The notes under the pieces were generated by a model. That model searched no databases and was not told where the DNA came from. It was given only the letters and a program-made list of their open reading frames with translations. A DNA stretch of 64,000 nucleotides from positions 124,001-188,000 of the forward strand of contig JALVFE010000032.1 of NCBI GenBank assembly GCA_027030245.1, given 5' to 3'. The DNA comes from Melioribacteraceae bacterium (lineage in GTDB: Bacteria > Bacteroidota > Ignavibacteria > Ignavibacteriales > Melioribacteraceae). The translations under genes were made by a program, and so were the position numbers. Below are positions 16,632 to 25,472 of the stretch, piece by piece (positions within the stretch are counted from its first letter, which is position 1; each line of letters starts with the position of its first letter).

Positions 16632-18032
16632 ATGAAAAAAATAATATTAATATTTCTTGTAGCTCTTACAAGTTTATCGATTTATGCTCAGGATATTTCG
16701 GGTAAATGGAGTGGGATATTGAAAGTTCAAGGGATACAATTGAGAATAGTTTTCAATATTACCAAAACTGAAAACGGATATAGTTCAACAATGGATAGCC
16801 CCGATCAAGGAGCGAAAGGTATTCCCGTAACTTCTATTAGTTACAAAGATTCACTTTTGAAGATTGAATTATCAAATTTCGGTATTACTTACGAAGGAAC
16901 ATTGAATAAAGAAAGTGCTTTTGCCGGAACATTTATCCAATACGGGCAATCTTTTCCGCTTGTTTTAATTAAAGGGGAAGTAGAAAAAGAAAAAGTTATC
17001 AGACCGCAAGAACCGGTAAAGCCTTACCCATATTATTCGGAAGATGTAAAATTCGAGAATGCAAAAGATAAAATTGTTTTGGCGGGAACTTTAACCTTAC
17101 CCCGAAAAGAAGGCTTGTTTCCGGCGGTTGTTTTGATATCGGGAAGTGGACCTGAGAACAGAGACGAAGAAGTATTCGGACATAAACCATTCCTTGTTTT
17201 AGCGGACTACTTAACTAAAAGCGGAATCGCGGTATTAAGATTCGACGATAGAGGAACGGGTGAGTCAACAGGGGATTTCAAATCGGCTACTACTTTTGAT
17301 TTTGCAACGGATGTTGAGTCCGCCGTAAAATATCTTAAAACAAGGGATGAAATAGATAAAAAACACATTGGACTTATTGGACATAGCGAAGGAGGGATTA
17401 TAGCGCCAATTGTCGCAAGCGGATCAAAAGAAATAAGTTTTATTGTTTTGTTAGCCGCTCCCGGAATACGGGGTGACAAATTATTGCTAATGCAGCAAGA
17501 GTTGATTGGAAAGGCAAGCGGGATGAGCGATAAGGAAATTAAACAAACCATAGCCATCAACAAAACGGCTTTTGATATAATACTCAAATCTAATAACAGC
17601 GATTCGTTAAAAAAAGAATTGACCGGTTATTTCAAGCAAACAGTTAAAGAAAATCCAGGTTACAATATACCGCCGGGAATGAGTGAAGATGATTATGTAA
17701 AATTGCAAGTCGGTAATCTCGCAAGCCCGTGGATGACTACTTTTATAAAATATGACCCTTCACTTGCATTGGAAAAAGTGAAATGCCCTGTATTAGCTCT
17801 CAATGGCGAAAAGGATTTACAAGTACCCGCAAAAGTGAATTTATCCGCTATCAAAAAGGCGTTGGAAAAAAGCGGAAATAAAGATGTTACCGTTAAAGAA
17901 TTCCCGGGACTAAATCATTTATTTCAAGAATGTAAAACCGGCTTACCAAGTGAATATGCAACAATAGAGCAGACAATTTCGCCGGCAGTATTGAAAGAAA
18001 TACGAAATTGGATATTGGAGAGGGTAAAATAA
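16632..18032 (+). CDS. Exported alpha/beta hydrolase (serine peptidase/esterase type)
   Basis: A 466-residue protein. A signal peptide (1-20) is followed by a small N-terminal beta domain (21-115), like the domain preceding secreted S9-type or YtaP-like hydrolases. The alpha/beta hydrolase domain covers 140-466, with oxyanion-region SGSGPENRDE, the FDDRGTGEST motif, nucleophile Ser252 in GHSEGG, acid Asp395 in NGEKD and His429 in GLNHLF. The triad is complete. The natural substrate, peptide or ester, is unknown. It appears monocistronic, with a hairpin after the stop. Confidence 0.9.
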   Translation: MKKIILIFLVALTSLSIYAQDISGKWSGILKVQGIQLRIVFNITKTENGYSSTMDSPDQGAKGIPVTSISYKDSLLKIELSNFGITYEGTLNKESAFAGTFIQYGQSFPLVLIKGEVEKEKVIRPQEPVKPYPYYSEDVKFENAKDKIVLAGTLTLPRKEGLFPAVVLISGSGPENRDEEVFGHKPFLVLADYLTKSGIAVLRFDDRGTGESTGDFKSATTFDFATDVESAVKYLKTRDEIDKKHIGLIGHSEGGIIAPIVASGSKEISFIVLLAAPGIRGDKLLLMQQELIGKASGMSDKEIKQTIAINKTAFDIILKSNNSDSLKKELTGYFKQTVKENPGYNIPPGMSEDDYVKLQVGNLASPWMTTFIKYDPSLALEKVKCPVLALNGEKDLQVPAKVNLSAIKKALEKSGNKDVTVKEFPGLNHLFQECKTGLPSEYATIEQTISPAVLKEIRNWILERVK

Positions 18033-18327
18033 ATACATTGATCGAGGTAAAATAAAGTGAATGCCTCGATCAGTTTAAACAGAATTATTCGCACTTATAA
18101 TATTAATTGTTTCATCACGAAGAGCGGATAACATCCAAACCGATAAATTGCGATTCTTTTATAAGTCACTGCACTACGAGCAAACACAGGCTTATCACAA
18201 CTATTTTTGATAATATAAACTTAAATCGTGCAATTATGATTTAATTTTTTTATTTTAAAAATAAAAACGGGATATTGCAAGGAGCAATAGTATAAAACGG
18301 AAATCGCTGATTAATTATTTAATAATT
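18033..18327. other. Intergenic stretch with a long-loop hairpin
   Basis: Contains TGATCGAGG (18039-18047) and its complement CCTCGATCA (18064-18072) just after the hydrolase stop; there is no T-run, so it is a weak terminator at best. The rest is AT-rich with no convincing frame or RNA gene. The DUF559 repeat begins at 18328. Confidence 0.5.
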
Positions 18328-18362
18328 CCCTCCCTTTAACAAAGGGAGGGGAAGGGTGGGTT
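18328..18362 (+). repeat. Left inward-facing palindromic repeat of the DUF559 unit
   Basis: CCCTCCCTTT (18328-18337), AAC, AAAGGGAGGG (18341-18350), then the tail GGAAGGGTGGGTT reaching within 6 bases of the nuclease start codon. The purine-rich tail is the only ribosome-site-like sequence, so the repeat may also drive translation. Mirror image of the copy at 18737-18771. Confidence 0.85.
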
Positions 18363-18368
18363 TTATTC

Positions 18369-18734
18369 ATGACAAAAATCTTTAATAAAAAAACCGAAAA
18401 AGAAAAAAGGCGTAAACTAAGGAATAACCCTACATACGGAGAAAAAATTATATGGACATCGTTAAGGAAAAAACAAATTTGCAATGTCAGGTTTTTACGG
18501 CAATACAGTATTAATCATTATGTCGTTGATTTTTACGCTCCCCAAATAAAACTTGCAATCGAAGTTGACGGAATTTCCCATTTGGGCAAGGAAGTTTACG
18601 ATTTATCGAGACAAAAATACATCGAAAAATTCGGAATAAAAGTAATTAGATTCACGGACGAAGAAGTGAGCGGTAATCCGGATAAAATAATTAATATTAT
18701 TGAAGAAGAAGTCCGTTCAAGATTAAATCAATAA
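18369..18734 (+). CDS. DUF559 (Vsr-like, PD-(D/E)XK) nuclease
   Basis: A 121-residue DUF559 protein, related to very-short-patch-repair endonucleases. The N-terminal helix with RRKLRNNPTYGEKIIWTSLR is followed by RFLRQYSINHYVVDFY. The core AIEVDGISH gives Asp54, Glu65, Asp67 and His71 as likely metal-site and catalytic residues, and it ends VIRFTDEEV. The length is normal and the residues are intact, so it is probably active. The gene is enclosed between two inverted palindromic repeats with 6 bases upstream and 2 downstream, like a minimal mobile cassette. The target is unknown; this family has been proposed to act on DNA mismatches or nicks. Confidence 0.92.
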   Translation: MTKIFNKKTEKEKRRKLRNNPTYGEKIIWTSLRKKQICNVRFLRQYSINHYVVDFYAPQIKLAIEVDGISHLGKEVYDLSRQKYIEKFGIKVIRFTDEEVSGNPDKIINIIEEEVRSRLNQ

Positions 18735-18736
18735 CG

Positions 18737-18771
18737 AACCCCTCCTTACCTCCCCTTTGCCAAAGGGGAGG
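18737..18771 (-). repeat. Right inward-facing palindromic repeat of the DUF559 unit
   Basis: Tail AACCCCTCCTTA (18737-18748), then CCTCCCCTTT, GCC, AAAGGGGAGG (18749-18771). On the minus strand it reads palindrome then tail toward the gene, exactly as the left copy does on the plus strand. It starts 3 bases after the nuclease stop codon. Confidence 0.85.
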
Positions 18772-18915
18772 AATAATTTTATACAAATTAAAATCAAACA
18801 TGTCATTTCCAAAAGAAACAAGCGGTTTGGGATTTTTTACGTTTACTTAACTATTCAAAGAAATTTCGTATAATTCGTTATCTTTTATAAATTGAATTAA
18901 ACAATATTGGTAAGT

Positions 18916-20037
18916 ATGTCCGAGCCGGTTTTGAAATATTTGAGTTACGAACCAATTAGGGACGTTGTATTTGTGTTAGGTGCGGGAGCTTCGCATCCGG
19001 ATGGCGTTCCGCTGCAAAGGCATATTCTTCCCATGATTCTTTCCGGGGGAATTAAAGATATAGACGAATCCGAAATGGGTATGCAAGTAAAAAGGTTTAT
19101 AGAGCAAAATTTCACTTATAACGCCGAAGCAAATCAGTATCCGCAACTCGAAGCGGTATTCGGATTTCTCGATTATTTTATTCAACGCAACGAAAGTCTG
19201 AACGCCATTTACAATCATAATGAGATAATTAAGATAAAAGAGTATCTCATAAAACTTATTCATTACATCGTAAATTTAAGAACCGAACAGAAAAGCAAAT
19301 ATTATCATCTATTTTGGGAAGGTATAATCGAAAACAATACGAACGTTTCCATCATTACACTTAATTACGATACGCTGCTCGAGCAAGCATTTGACTTTCT
19401 TTTTAAAAAGCACGGATACATCGACTATTGCTTTCACTTAATGAATTACGACAAAATAGACGCACTTAAAAATTTTAATTTTTGGATAAATCCGCGTGAA
19501 CCCGTAAAAGTGGACGAAAACGATAATCCGGTCGCATTTAAAATAATAAAAGTGCACGGAAGCCTTAATTGGAAATATTGCAATTGCTGCAATCAGACTT
19601 TACTTACGCCGTGGGACAGACACATCGATTTACACCGCGGTAAATTTATGGGCTTTACGTATCCTGACAAAGAAGAATACGAATACAAATGCCCCTTGGA
19701 CGGAACCGAATTCCAAACTTTGATTATGCCGCCTTCTTATGTGAAATCGCTCGATCAACCCGTTATTATTCAACTTTTAGCAGAAGCCGCAAGGGAAATA
19801 AGAGATGCCAAGCGGATTGTATTTATCGGTTATTCCCTTTCTGATGCGGATGTTCACATTAAAGCTTTATTTAAAAAACAAATTAAACCCTCGACGGAAG
19901 TAATTGTAGTGAATACGAGAAATTCACCTACGCTTAAAAATAAATACTATGCCATTTCAAAAAATATTACATTTAAAAATCTATCATTTGAAGAAATGGT
20001 AACTCATAAAGAAATAATGAAAGAATTACTTAATTAA
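18916..20037 (+). CDS. SIR2-like domain protein (possible defence NADase)
   Basis: A 373-residue cytoplasmic protein with the SIR2 fold signatures in order: GAGAS (22-26), TLNYD (148-152), KVHGS with candidate catalytic His214, a cysteine group (Cys222, Cys224, Cys225 and Cys259) that could bind zinc, and FIGYSLSDADVHIK near the C terminus for NAD binding. Stand-alone bacterial SIR2-like proteins of this type often act in anti-phage systems by degrading NAD. Whether this one is a deacetylase or an NADase cannot be told from sequence. No partner effector such as Argonaute or HerA is adjacent; the next genes are a PadR regulator and two small proteins. The ATG at 18916 is preferred over an upstream TTG. 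Confidence 0.85.
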   Translation: MSEPVLKYLSYEPIRDVVFVLGAGASHPDGVPLQRHILPMILSGGIKDIDESEMGMQVKRFIEQNFTYNAEANQYPQLEAVFGFLDYFIQRNESLNAIYNHNEIIKIKEYLIKLIHYIVNLRTEQKSKYYHLFWEGIIENNTNVSIITLNYDTLLEQAFDFLFKKHGYIDYCFHLMNYDKIDALKNFNFWINPREPVKVDENDNPVAFKIIKVHGSLNWKYCNCCNQTLLTPWDRHIDLHRGKFMGFTYPDKEEYEYKCPLDGTEFQTLIMPPSYVKSLDQPVIIQLLAEAAREIRDAKRIVFIGYSLSDADVHIKALFKKQIKPSTEVIVVNTRNSPTLKNKYYAISKNITFKNLSFEEMVTHKEIMKELLN

Positions 20038-20050
20038 ATTTATTTGCGGT

Positions 20051-20632
20051 ATGTTATCTAAACTATCAACTTTAATACTTGGAACGCTTGCGGCAAACAA
20101 GAAAAACCCTTATGAAATAATAAGATTTCTAAAAAACAATGAAATAAACAAATGGTTTTCAATTGCGGATTCCACAGTATACGCCACAATTAATTCATTA
20201 CGAAAAAAAGGTCTGATTGCGGGCGAGAAACAACGGGAGGGAAATTTTCCGGAAAAAACCGTCTATTCAATTACGGCAGAAGGAGAATACGAACTTCATC
20301 ATGCTATCGCCAAGTATATTGAACAGGGAGATTTGAACTCAACCGAATTTGATATAGGAATTTTGTTAATGCACAATTTGAGTAAAGAAGAGTTATTAAA
20401 TATGTTGAAATCGAAACTGGAAAAACTTGAATCAAATTCATACGAGTGGAAAAGAAAAATTGTGAATAACGAAATGAACTTCAACAAACCTTTTACTGGT
20501 TTAACAATATTGAAACATCGCTTATATTTAGCCGAAGCCGAGATGAAAACAATTAAAGAGCTAATTAAAGAAATTAATATGAAAGAAAAATTAATTCATT
20601 CCGATGAACATTTGGATTTAAGATTACAATAA
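20051..20632 (+). CDS. PadR family transcriptional regulator
   Basis: A 193-residue protein. The N-terminal winged helix is of PadR type (LGTLAANKKNPYEIIRFL, then IADSTVYATINSLRKKGLI, then KTVYSITAEGEYEL). The C-terminal half is a coiled-coil dimerisation region (about 105-185). PadR proteins are small-molecule or stress-responsive repressors. It begins 13 bases after the SIR2-like gene, so the two probably share a transcript and the regulator may control that gene. No operator palindrome is obvious upstream. Confidence 0.9.
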   Translation: MLSKLSTLILGTLAANKKNPYEIIRFLKNNEINKWFSIADSTVYATINSLRKKGLIAGEKQREGNFPEKTVYSITAEGEYELHHAIAKYIEQGDLNSTEFDIGILLMHNLSKEELLNMLKSKLEKLESNSYEWKRKIVNNEMNFNKPFTGLTILKHRLYLAEAEMKTIKELIKEINMKEKLIHSDEHLDLRLQ

Positions 20633-20646
20633 GCAGGAAGAAAAAA

Positions 20647-21024
20647 ATGAAAAAATTCAGCTTTGTTTTTTTATTCGTTTTTCTGATTGTAGCAACACTG
20701 TCGGCACAAAATCAAATTTCACCGATAATGAAAGACATAGGCGGTTCGGTTTCTTTTACGCTCCAAGCTCAAACACAAAACCAATCAAAGAAATCACAAA
20801 TCCCAATCGAATTGTTGGACGCATTAACAAAAGTAAAATTTCTAAAACAATTTCAATTCAACGCGGGTGAGAAATCCCAAATTTTCACGGCGTTTTTCGT
20901 TTTTACAAATTACGATAGTTTCAAAGAATGGTACTCAACCAACGAAACAAAAGATTTATTAAAAAAACTTTCGGAATATTTTAACGGTAAACTGAACGAA
21001 AAGTTTTCGTTTACCCGACATTAA
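20647..21024 (+). CDS. Exported protein of unknown function
   Basis: A 125-residue protein with a clear signal peptide (MKKFSFVFLFVFLIVATLSAQ). The mature part of about 104 residues is mixed alpha/beta with a FTAFFVFTNYDSFKEWY stretch and no cysteines or recognised motif. It is 14 bases after the PadR gene and 15 before the next, so it is probably in the same operon as the SIR2-like gene. I do not recognise the family. Confidence 0.65.
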   Translation: MKKFSFVFLFVFLIVATLSAQNQISPIMKDIGGSVSFTLQAQTQNQSKKSQIPIELLDALTKVKFLKQFQFNAGEKSQIFTAFFVFTNYDSFKEWYSTNETKDLLKKLSEYFNGKLNEKFSFTRH

Positions 21025-21039
21025 AATCCATTAGTTGAA

Positions 21040-21756
21040 ATGAAGAATTTAAAAAACAATAACAAATTAATTAATTACTTTTTTGAGATTATTGTAATCA
21101 TCATCGGTATAACCTTATCCTTTCTGGTAAACGAGTGGCGGGAAAGCAGCAAAATAAGGAGCGAAGAAATAATTGCGTTGGAAACAATTCTCGAAAATTT
21201 GAAAACAGACAGTGTAAACGTACAACGGGAAATTTCCACACTTACAACATCCGATTCCTTGTATGACTACTTCCTACGCCATGTGTTCGATAAAAATCCC
21301 ATGCTCGATAGTCTTGGAAAAGCATTCCAAGCAATTTTCAGTTATTCAAAATTTACGCCCAAATCAATCGGTTATCAACAACTTAAAGAAACCGGCAAAC
21401 TTAACATTATCTCCAATAAAGATTTACTTAAAAACTTAATAGAATTACACACAACATTTTCTGAACTTATATCCGAACAAAATTTTATAGACAGAACGTT
21501 TACAATAAAATATCTTAGTAACAATTTATTAAACGATTTCGATCTTATGGCGATTTCCGGAAATTATTCAAGTAAACTCAGCGAGAAACGGAAAGAGAAA
21601 ATATTTTTAAGCGGAATAAGAAACAGAAAATTTATCAATCTTGTGTTGTTTACAAAAAATATAAAATCGGGTGAAAAATCTTCTTACGTTAAGTATTCAA
21701 ATAAAGTTAAAGAATTAATAAAAGAAGTTGAAAGCGAACTGCAAACTTTAAGATAA
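21040..21756 (+). CDS. DUF6090-like membrane-anchored protein
   Basis: A 238-residue protein with an N-terminal membrane helix (about 12-30, YFFEIIVIIIGITLSFLVN) followed by EWRESSKIRSEE and a long, mainly helical periplasmic domain. The helix followed by a (V/N)-N-(E/W)-W-(R/N)-E motif is typical of the DUF6090 group common in Bacteroidetes. The function is unknown. It ends 13 bases from a convergent TPR gene. It is the last gene of the putative SIR2-PadR transcript. Confidence 0.65.
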   Translation: MKNLKNNNKLINYFFEIIVIIIGITLSFLVNEWRESSKIRSEEIIALETILENLKTDSVNVQREISTLTTSDSLYDYFLRHVFDKNPMLDSLGKAFQAIFSYSKFTPKSIGYQQLKETGKLNIISNKDLLKNLIELHTTFSELISEQNFIDRTFTIKYLSNNLLNDFDLMAISGNYSSKLSEKRKEKIFLSGIRNRKFINLVLFTKNIKSGEKSSYVKYSNKVKELIKEVESELQTLR

Positions 21757-21769
21757 CGATTTCCGCAAT

Positions 21770-23065
21770 CTATTTATGATTCGAGAAATGGATAATTTCT
21801 TTCAACCTTTCTATTCTGTCTTTGGCATAATTTACCAATTTTATATCCGAGTCTTTTTGTTCCGATAAAAATTTTCGGTAATACTTTATCGCCACGTTTT
21901 TATCTTTATAAAATCTGTCGTATGCGCTTGCTAAATAAAACAAAAGTTCCGGCTTGTCCGGAGCATATTGTCTAGCTTCGCGGTATGCTTCGATAGCGTT
22001 TTTCAAATTTCCCGCCAAATCGTAACTTGCGCCCAAATTGATATACAGAACATCCAAATACGAAGGATATATTAAATTTAAAGCTTTCTCGAAATATTTT
22101 ATTGCGGATTTGTAATCTTTTCTGTCTTTGTATATCAAGCCCAAATACATTGCCGTTATGGGATTTTTACCGTCCAATTCAACAGAAATCGTAAGAGTCT
22201 CAAACGCATTTTCCAAAAATTTTTCGCTCGATTCCCCTTTTTTAAGTGAACCGGCGTTTGCCAATGAATAATATGACAATCCCAATTTCTGGTAAACTTC
22301 TGCGGTCGAATCCCCAAAAGTAACGCTCTGCAGATATTTTGTAATTGCGGATCTGTATCTTTTAAGCTTAAAATATACTTCCGCCGCAAATCTATTCAAT
22401 TCCATATCCATCTTGTCTCTTTTCAACGCAGCATTCATTACCGTTATTGCCGAATCGTATTCTTCTTTGCTGAAATAAATTTTTGCAAGCAACAAAGCGG
22501 ATTTGGAATTATAAGTTCCGGCTTTGTAAATTCTGTTCAATAGATTTAATGCCGTTGTTGTGTCTCTGTTTTTAATTTTGCAAATGCTTAACCTTCTTAT
22601 CAAATAATCATTCAGCGAATCTTTTTCCGCCAGTTCTCCGTAAAGCTTTGCCGCCTTTATATAATTTTTAATATCCATTAAAACGTTGGCAAGTTTTAAT
22701 TTAGCCATATAGAAAGTAGAATCGATCTTAAGCACTCTGTCGTAAAAATATTTTGCGAGTATCGGTCTTCCCATCAATTCGTCAACATTAGCCAGCATAA
22801 AGAGATAATCTGTGTTTTGGGCATCGGACCTTACGGCTTTGGAGAAATGGATAAGCGCTTTTCTATACTTCATCAAATTCAAAAATGCGGTTCCCAGTTG
22901 ATAATGTTCCTTGTCCGAAAGCGTATCTTTTGCGGATAATAAATCCACAACCTTTGTATATCTGCCTTTTGTTAGAAGTTGCTCGACGCTTAGAGAATCG
23001 GAATTTTGCCCGTAAACAAATCGGCATGATAATACCAAAATGGAAACAAAGAAAAATTTTTTCAT
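21770..23065 (-). CDS. Exported tetratricopeptide repeat protein
   Basis: A 431-residue protein with a signal peptide (VSILVLSCRFVYG) and at least ten TPRs (LGTAFLNLMKYRKALIHFSKAV; YLGLIYKDRKDYKSAIKYFEKAL). It is periplasmic or outer-membrane-associated and probably a scaffold. There is no enzymatic domain. It is on the minus strand after the M14 gene, separated by 71 bases, so the two could be co-transcribed. No partner is identifiable from sequence. Confidence 0.88.
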   Translation of the reverse strand: MKKFFFVSILVLSCRFVYGQNSDSLSVEQLLTKGRYTKVVDLLSAKDTLSDKEHYQLGTAFLNLMKYRKALIHFSKAVRSDAQNTDYLFMLANVDELMGRPILAKYFYDRVLKIDSTFYMAKLKLANVLMDIKNYIKAAKLYGELAEKDSLNDYLIRRLSICKIKNRDTTTALNLLNRIYKAGTYNSKSALLLAKIYFSKEEYDSAITVMNAALKRDKMDMELNRFAAEVYFKLKRYRSAITKYLQSVTFGDSTAEVYQKLGLSYYSLANAGSLKKGESSEKFLENAFETLTISVELDGKNPITAMYLGLIYKDRKDYKSAIKYFEKALNLIYPSYLDVLYINLGASYDLAGNLKNAIEAYREARQYAPDKPELLFYLASAYDRFYKDKNVAIKYYRKFLSEQKDSDIKLVNYAKDRIERLKEIIHFSNHK

Positions 23066-23136
23066 GGCAAAAAGATAATTTGTGGTTTAATTAATAGTGA
23101 TGCTTTTGGGTATAAAAAGTTCCCCGCAGTATTAAA

Positions 23137-25011
23137 TTATTTTAGCAGAATCATACTTTTGGTTTTTACATAATCTCCCGCTTGCAATCTGTAAAAGTAA
23201 ACACCGCTGCTTAAATTTTGTCCGTTAAATGTTACTTCGTATTCTCCCGGAGCTTGATGCCGGTTCACCAAGGTTTTTACTTCCCTACCGAGAATATCGT
23301 AAACAATAAGTTTTACGTTTTGCGTCTCACGTTTTACATCTCCCGGTATTTCATATTTAATTGTGGTTGTAGGATTAAACGGATTCGGATAATTCTGGTA
23401 TAACTTAAATCCCGTTTGTAAATTTTCATTCTCAACGGATAAAACTTGATTGTTATAAATCAATCTGAATGCGTCTGCTATTGCAGGTCCGGTTTGCGAA
23501 GCCTTTACCTTAATCGACATTTGCGCGGAATTATTGGTAAAAACTTCCCCGAGATAATTCCACTGACCGCCGTTTAATCTTTGATTTTTTTGAAACGCAT
23601 ATTTTTCATGTCCGTTATCCGCAATAATTTTCGTATCGTATGAATAAACATCACCCGATTGCCACCAACCGTAAAGCGAGTAACTTGCATTGGGTTTTAA
23701 ATTTCCCGTATGAAACATTACGTATGCGGAAGTATCATCATCCGGAAGTTTAATATAATCTTCGCCGTAAAATTTCTTACCGCCGTTTGAAACTGCCGCA
23801 CTTCCGTTTACAAAGCTGCCGGGGTTGTCTAAAACAAATCTAAGCGGGTGACTTATTTTCAAAAATTCAGCAATGGAATACACGGTTCGTTTTCCGATTT
23901 CATCCAAGTTTTCGTTTGTTACTTCTACGAAAGGCTTGTCCGTATCTTTAAAATAACTGTCGTACGGCGTTTCGTAAGTCAATGCCAAAACATCTTCGCC
24001 GTAATTGTTCCACAGCCAGCCTTCCGGGTAACGCGATCTTAAATTCGATTCGTTAAAATCTTCCTGTTCGAAGTAGGGATTATCGGAAGCATTAAGGTTA
24101 GCAAAAAAATATTCTTTCTTATAAAACGTATCGGATGTTGAACTTGCGGTATGAATCCAAAAAGTGCAATACGAAGATGCTTGCGAATGTAAATTAAGAA
24201 AAACGGAAAAATGTTTTTGGTCGTTCAGCTCTTGCATTCTTGCGCGTAAAATTTTTACTTCTTCTGCGGTTTCGTTTTCCGGTTTATCCCAATTCGATTC
24301 CAAATCAACACCGTCGTAATTCGTTCTAGAGCGACCGAAGAAAACTCCGTCCGGATTAACAAAAGGCACAATATGAAAAACGATTTTGGTCAAATAAAAA
24401 TTAATTATTTCTTTCCCGCTTAACAATTCATTCATTATTCCGTTAAAGTGCCAAGAACTCGGGGTTTCGCCGGGGTGTGTTCTGGCGTGAATCCAAACAT
24501 TAAATTTGGAACTATCCGGTATTGTGAAATCCGTTACCGTAATTTCCTGTAAGGGAAGATTGTGCGGAGTAAAACCCAAAGTATCCAAACGGACAAATTG
24601 ATTTTGTTTCCACAATTCGAGTTTGCTTTGAAGAGAAGAAAAATTGTAAGGCGTATAATAAGCAACGTAAACGGTATCTTGTTCGTATGTTTTCTCGAAC
24701 ATATTGACTTGCGGACTTTCATCGTCTGAGAATCTTATAAATTCAACATTGTCGTATGAATACATTGCTTTTGTTACGTCGCTGTTTAGAACTTTCACGT
24801 TAACGAATCTATTCTTTACGCCTTCCATTCTGAAATAAAACCATCTACCGCCTATATCTTCTTTTGTAGTAACCTGATAATGAATCGAATCGCTTGTGGA
24901 AACAGATTTCAAATTTCCGCTTTCAAAATCCGCATTAAATGTTACTTGTGAGTAAAAGGGGAGAGAGATACCAAAGAAAAAAAACGCGATAAGCAGCAGT
25001 GGGTATTTCAT
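23137..25011 (-). CDS. Secreted M14 zinc carboxypeptidase with T9SS domain
   Basis: A 624-residue exported protein. After the signal peptide comes a beta domain resembling the cytosolic-carboxypeptidase N-domain (25-150). The M14 domain carries zinc ligands His179 and Glu182 (HPGE) and His275 (NLHSQ), the substrate-binding NPDGVFFGRSR region and catalytic Glu in ALTYETPYDS. A galactose-binding-like region (about 400-525) and a T9SS sorting domain (YPNPFNP to KSMILLK) follow. The zinc site is complete, so it should be an active secreted peptidase. The ATG at 25011 is preferred; a TTG two codons earlier is possible. No Shine-Dalgarno. The sorting-domain loop is nearly the same in DNA as in the gene at 47726-50530. 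Confidence 0.88.
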   Translation of the reverse strand: MKYPLLLIAFFFFGISLPFYSQVTFNADFESGNLKSVSTSDSIHYQVTTKEDIGGRWFYFRMEGVKNRFVNVKVLNSDVTKAMYSYDNVEFIRFSDDESPQVNMFEKTYEQDTVYVAYYTPYNFSSLQSKLELWKQNQFVRLDTLGFTPHNLPLQEITVTDFTIPDSSKFNVWIHARTHPGETPSSWHFNGIMNELLSGKEIINFYLTKIVFHIVPFVNPDGVFFGRSRTNYDGVDLESNWDKPENETAEEVKILRARMQELNDQKHFSVFLNLHSQASSYCTFWIHTASSTSDTFYKKEYFFANLNASDNPYFEQEDFNESNLRSRYPEGWLWNNYGEDVLALTYETPYDSYFKDTDKPFVEVTNENLDEIGKRTVYSIAEFLKISHPLRFVLDNPGSFVNGSAAVSNGGKKFYGEDYIKLPDDDTSAYVMFHTGNLKPNASYSLYGWWQSGDVYSYDTKIIADNGHEKYAFQKNQRLNGGQWNYLGEVFTNNSAQMSIKVKASQTGPAIADAFRLIYNNQVLSVENENLQTGFKLYQNYPNPFNPTTTIKYEIPGDVKRETQNVKLIVYDILGREVKTLVNRHQAPGEYEVTFNGQNLSSGVYFYRLQAGDYVKTKSMILLK

Positions 25012-25105
25012 TATCAAACCGGAAAATTATTTGCAAAAAAGTTTATAAATCCAACTTCAAAATAACAGTTACGGAAAGATTAACAAACAGAAAAATCAAC
25101 ACAAT

Positions 25106-25121
25106 TGTGACAACTATCACA
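25106..25121. promoter_or_regulatory. CRP/FNR-like palindrome TGTGA-N6-TCACA
   Basis: TGTGA (25106-25110), CAACTA, TCACA (25117-25121): both half-sites match the CRP consensus exactly. It lies between the M14 gene (start 25011, minus) and a small membrane protein gene (start 25200, plus), about 80 bases from the latter. No CRP-family gene is in the window, so which factor binds is inference. Confidence 0.5.
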
Positions 25122-25199
25122 TTTAACGAAAAGTGTGCACCGTGTCACAGTTTTCCCATTCGCTTTTGTACATATTTGAGACAAAAAAAGAAGGGAACT

Positions 25200-25472
25200 A
25201 TGGAAAACTTAACAACAAAACCTACACAAACGACAATAACCACGGAAGTAATTGCTCCGAAAAAGATAAAGACTTATTTTATTAATCCGTTATCTTCTGC
25301 CGTAGCAGGTTTTGCGTCTTTTTTTATTTTGATATTCTTTACAAAACTTTTCAGTTATGTTGTGGGAATAGATAATTCGTTTACTTTAGGAATCGAAGAT
25401 GTTCTTTATTCTGCTATCGGATTTGTTTTGGTTTTATCTTATAAAGTGATGGAATTTTTTAAGACTGAGTAA
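25200..25472 (+). CDS. Small two-helix membrane protein
   Basis: A 90-residue protein with a polar N terminus rich in threonine (residues 1-27) and two membrane helices (about 28-53 and 66-84). No family recognised. The start ATG at 25200 follows AAGGGA. The last 14 bases overlap the 3' end of prfA on the opposite strand, so the two transcripts are complementary at their ends. A CRP-like site lies upstream. Confidence 0.72.
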   Translation: MENLTTKPTQTTITTEVIAPKKIKTYFINPLSSAVAGFASFFILIFFTKLFSYVVGIDNSFTLGIEDVLYSAIGFVLVLSYKVMEFFKTE

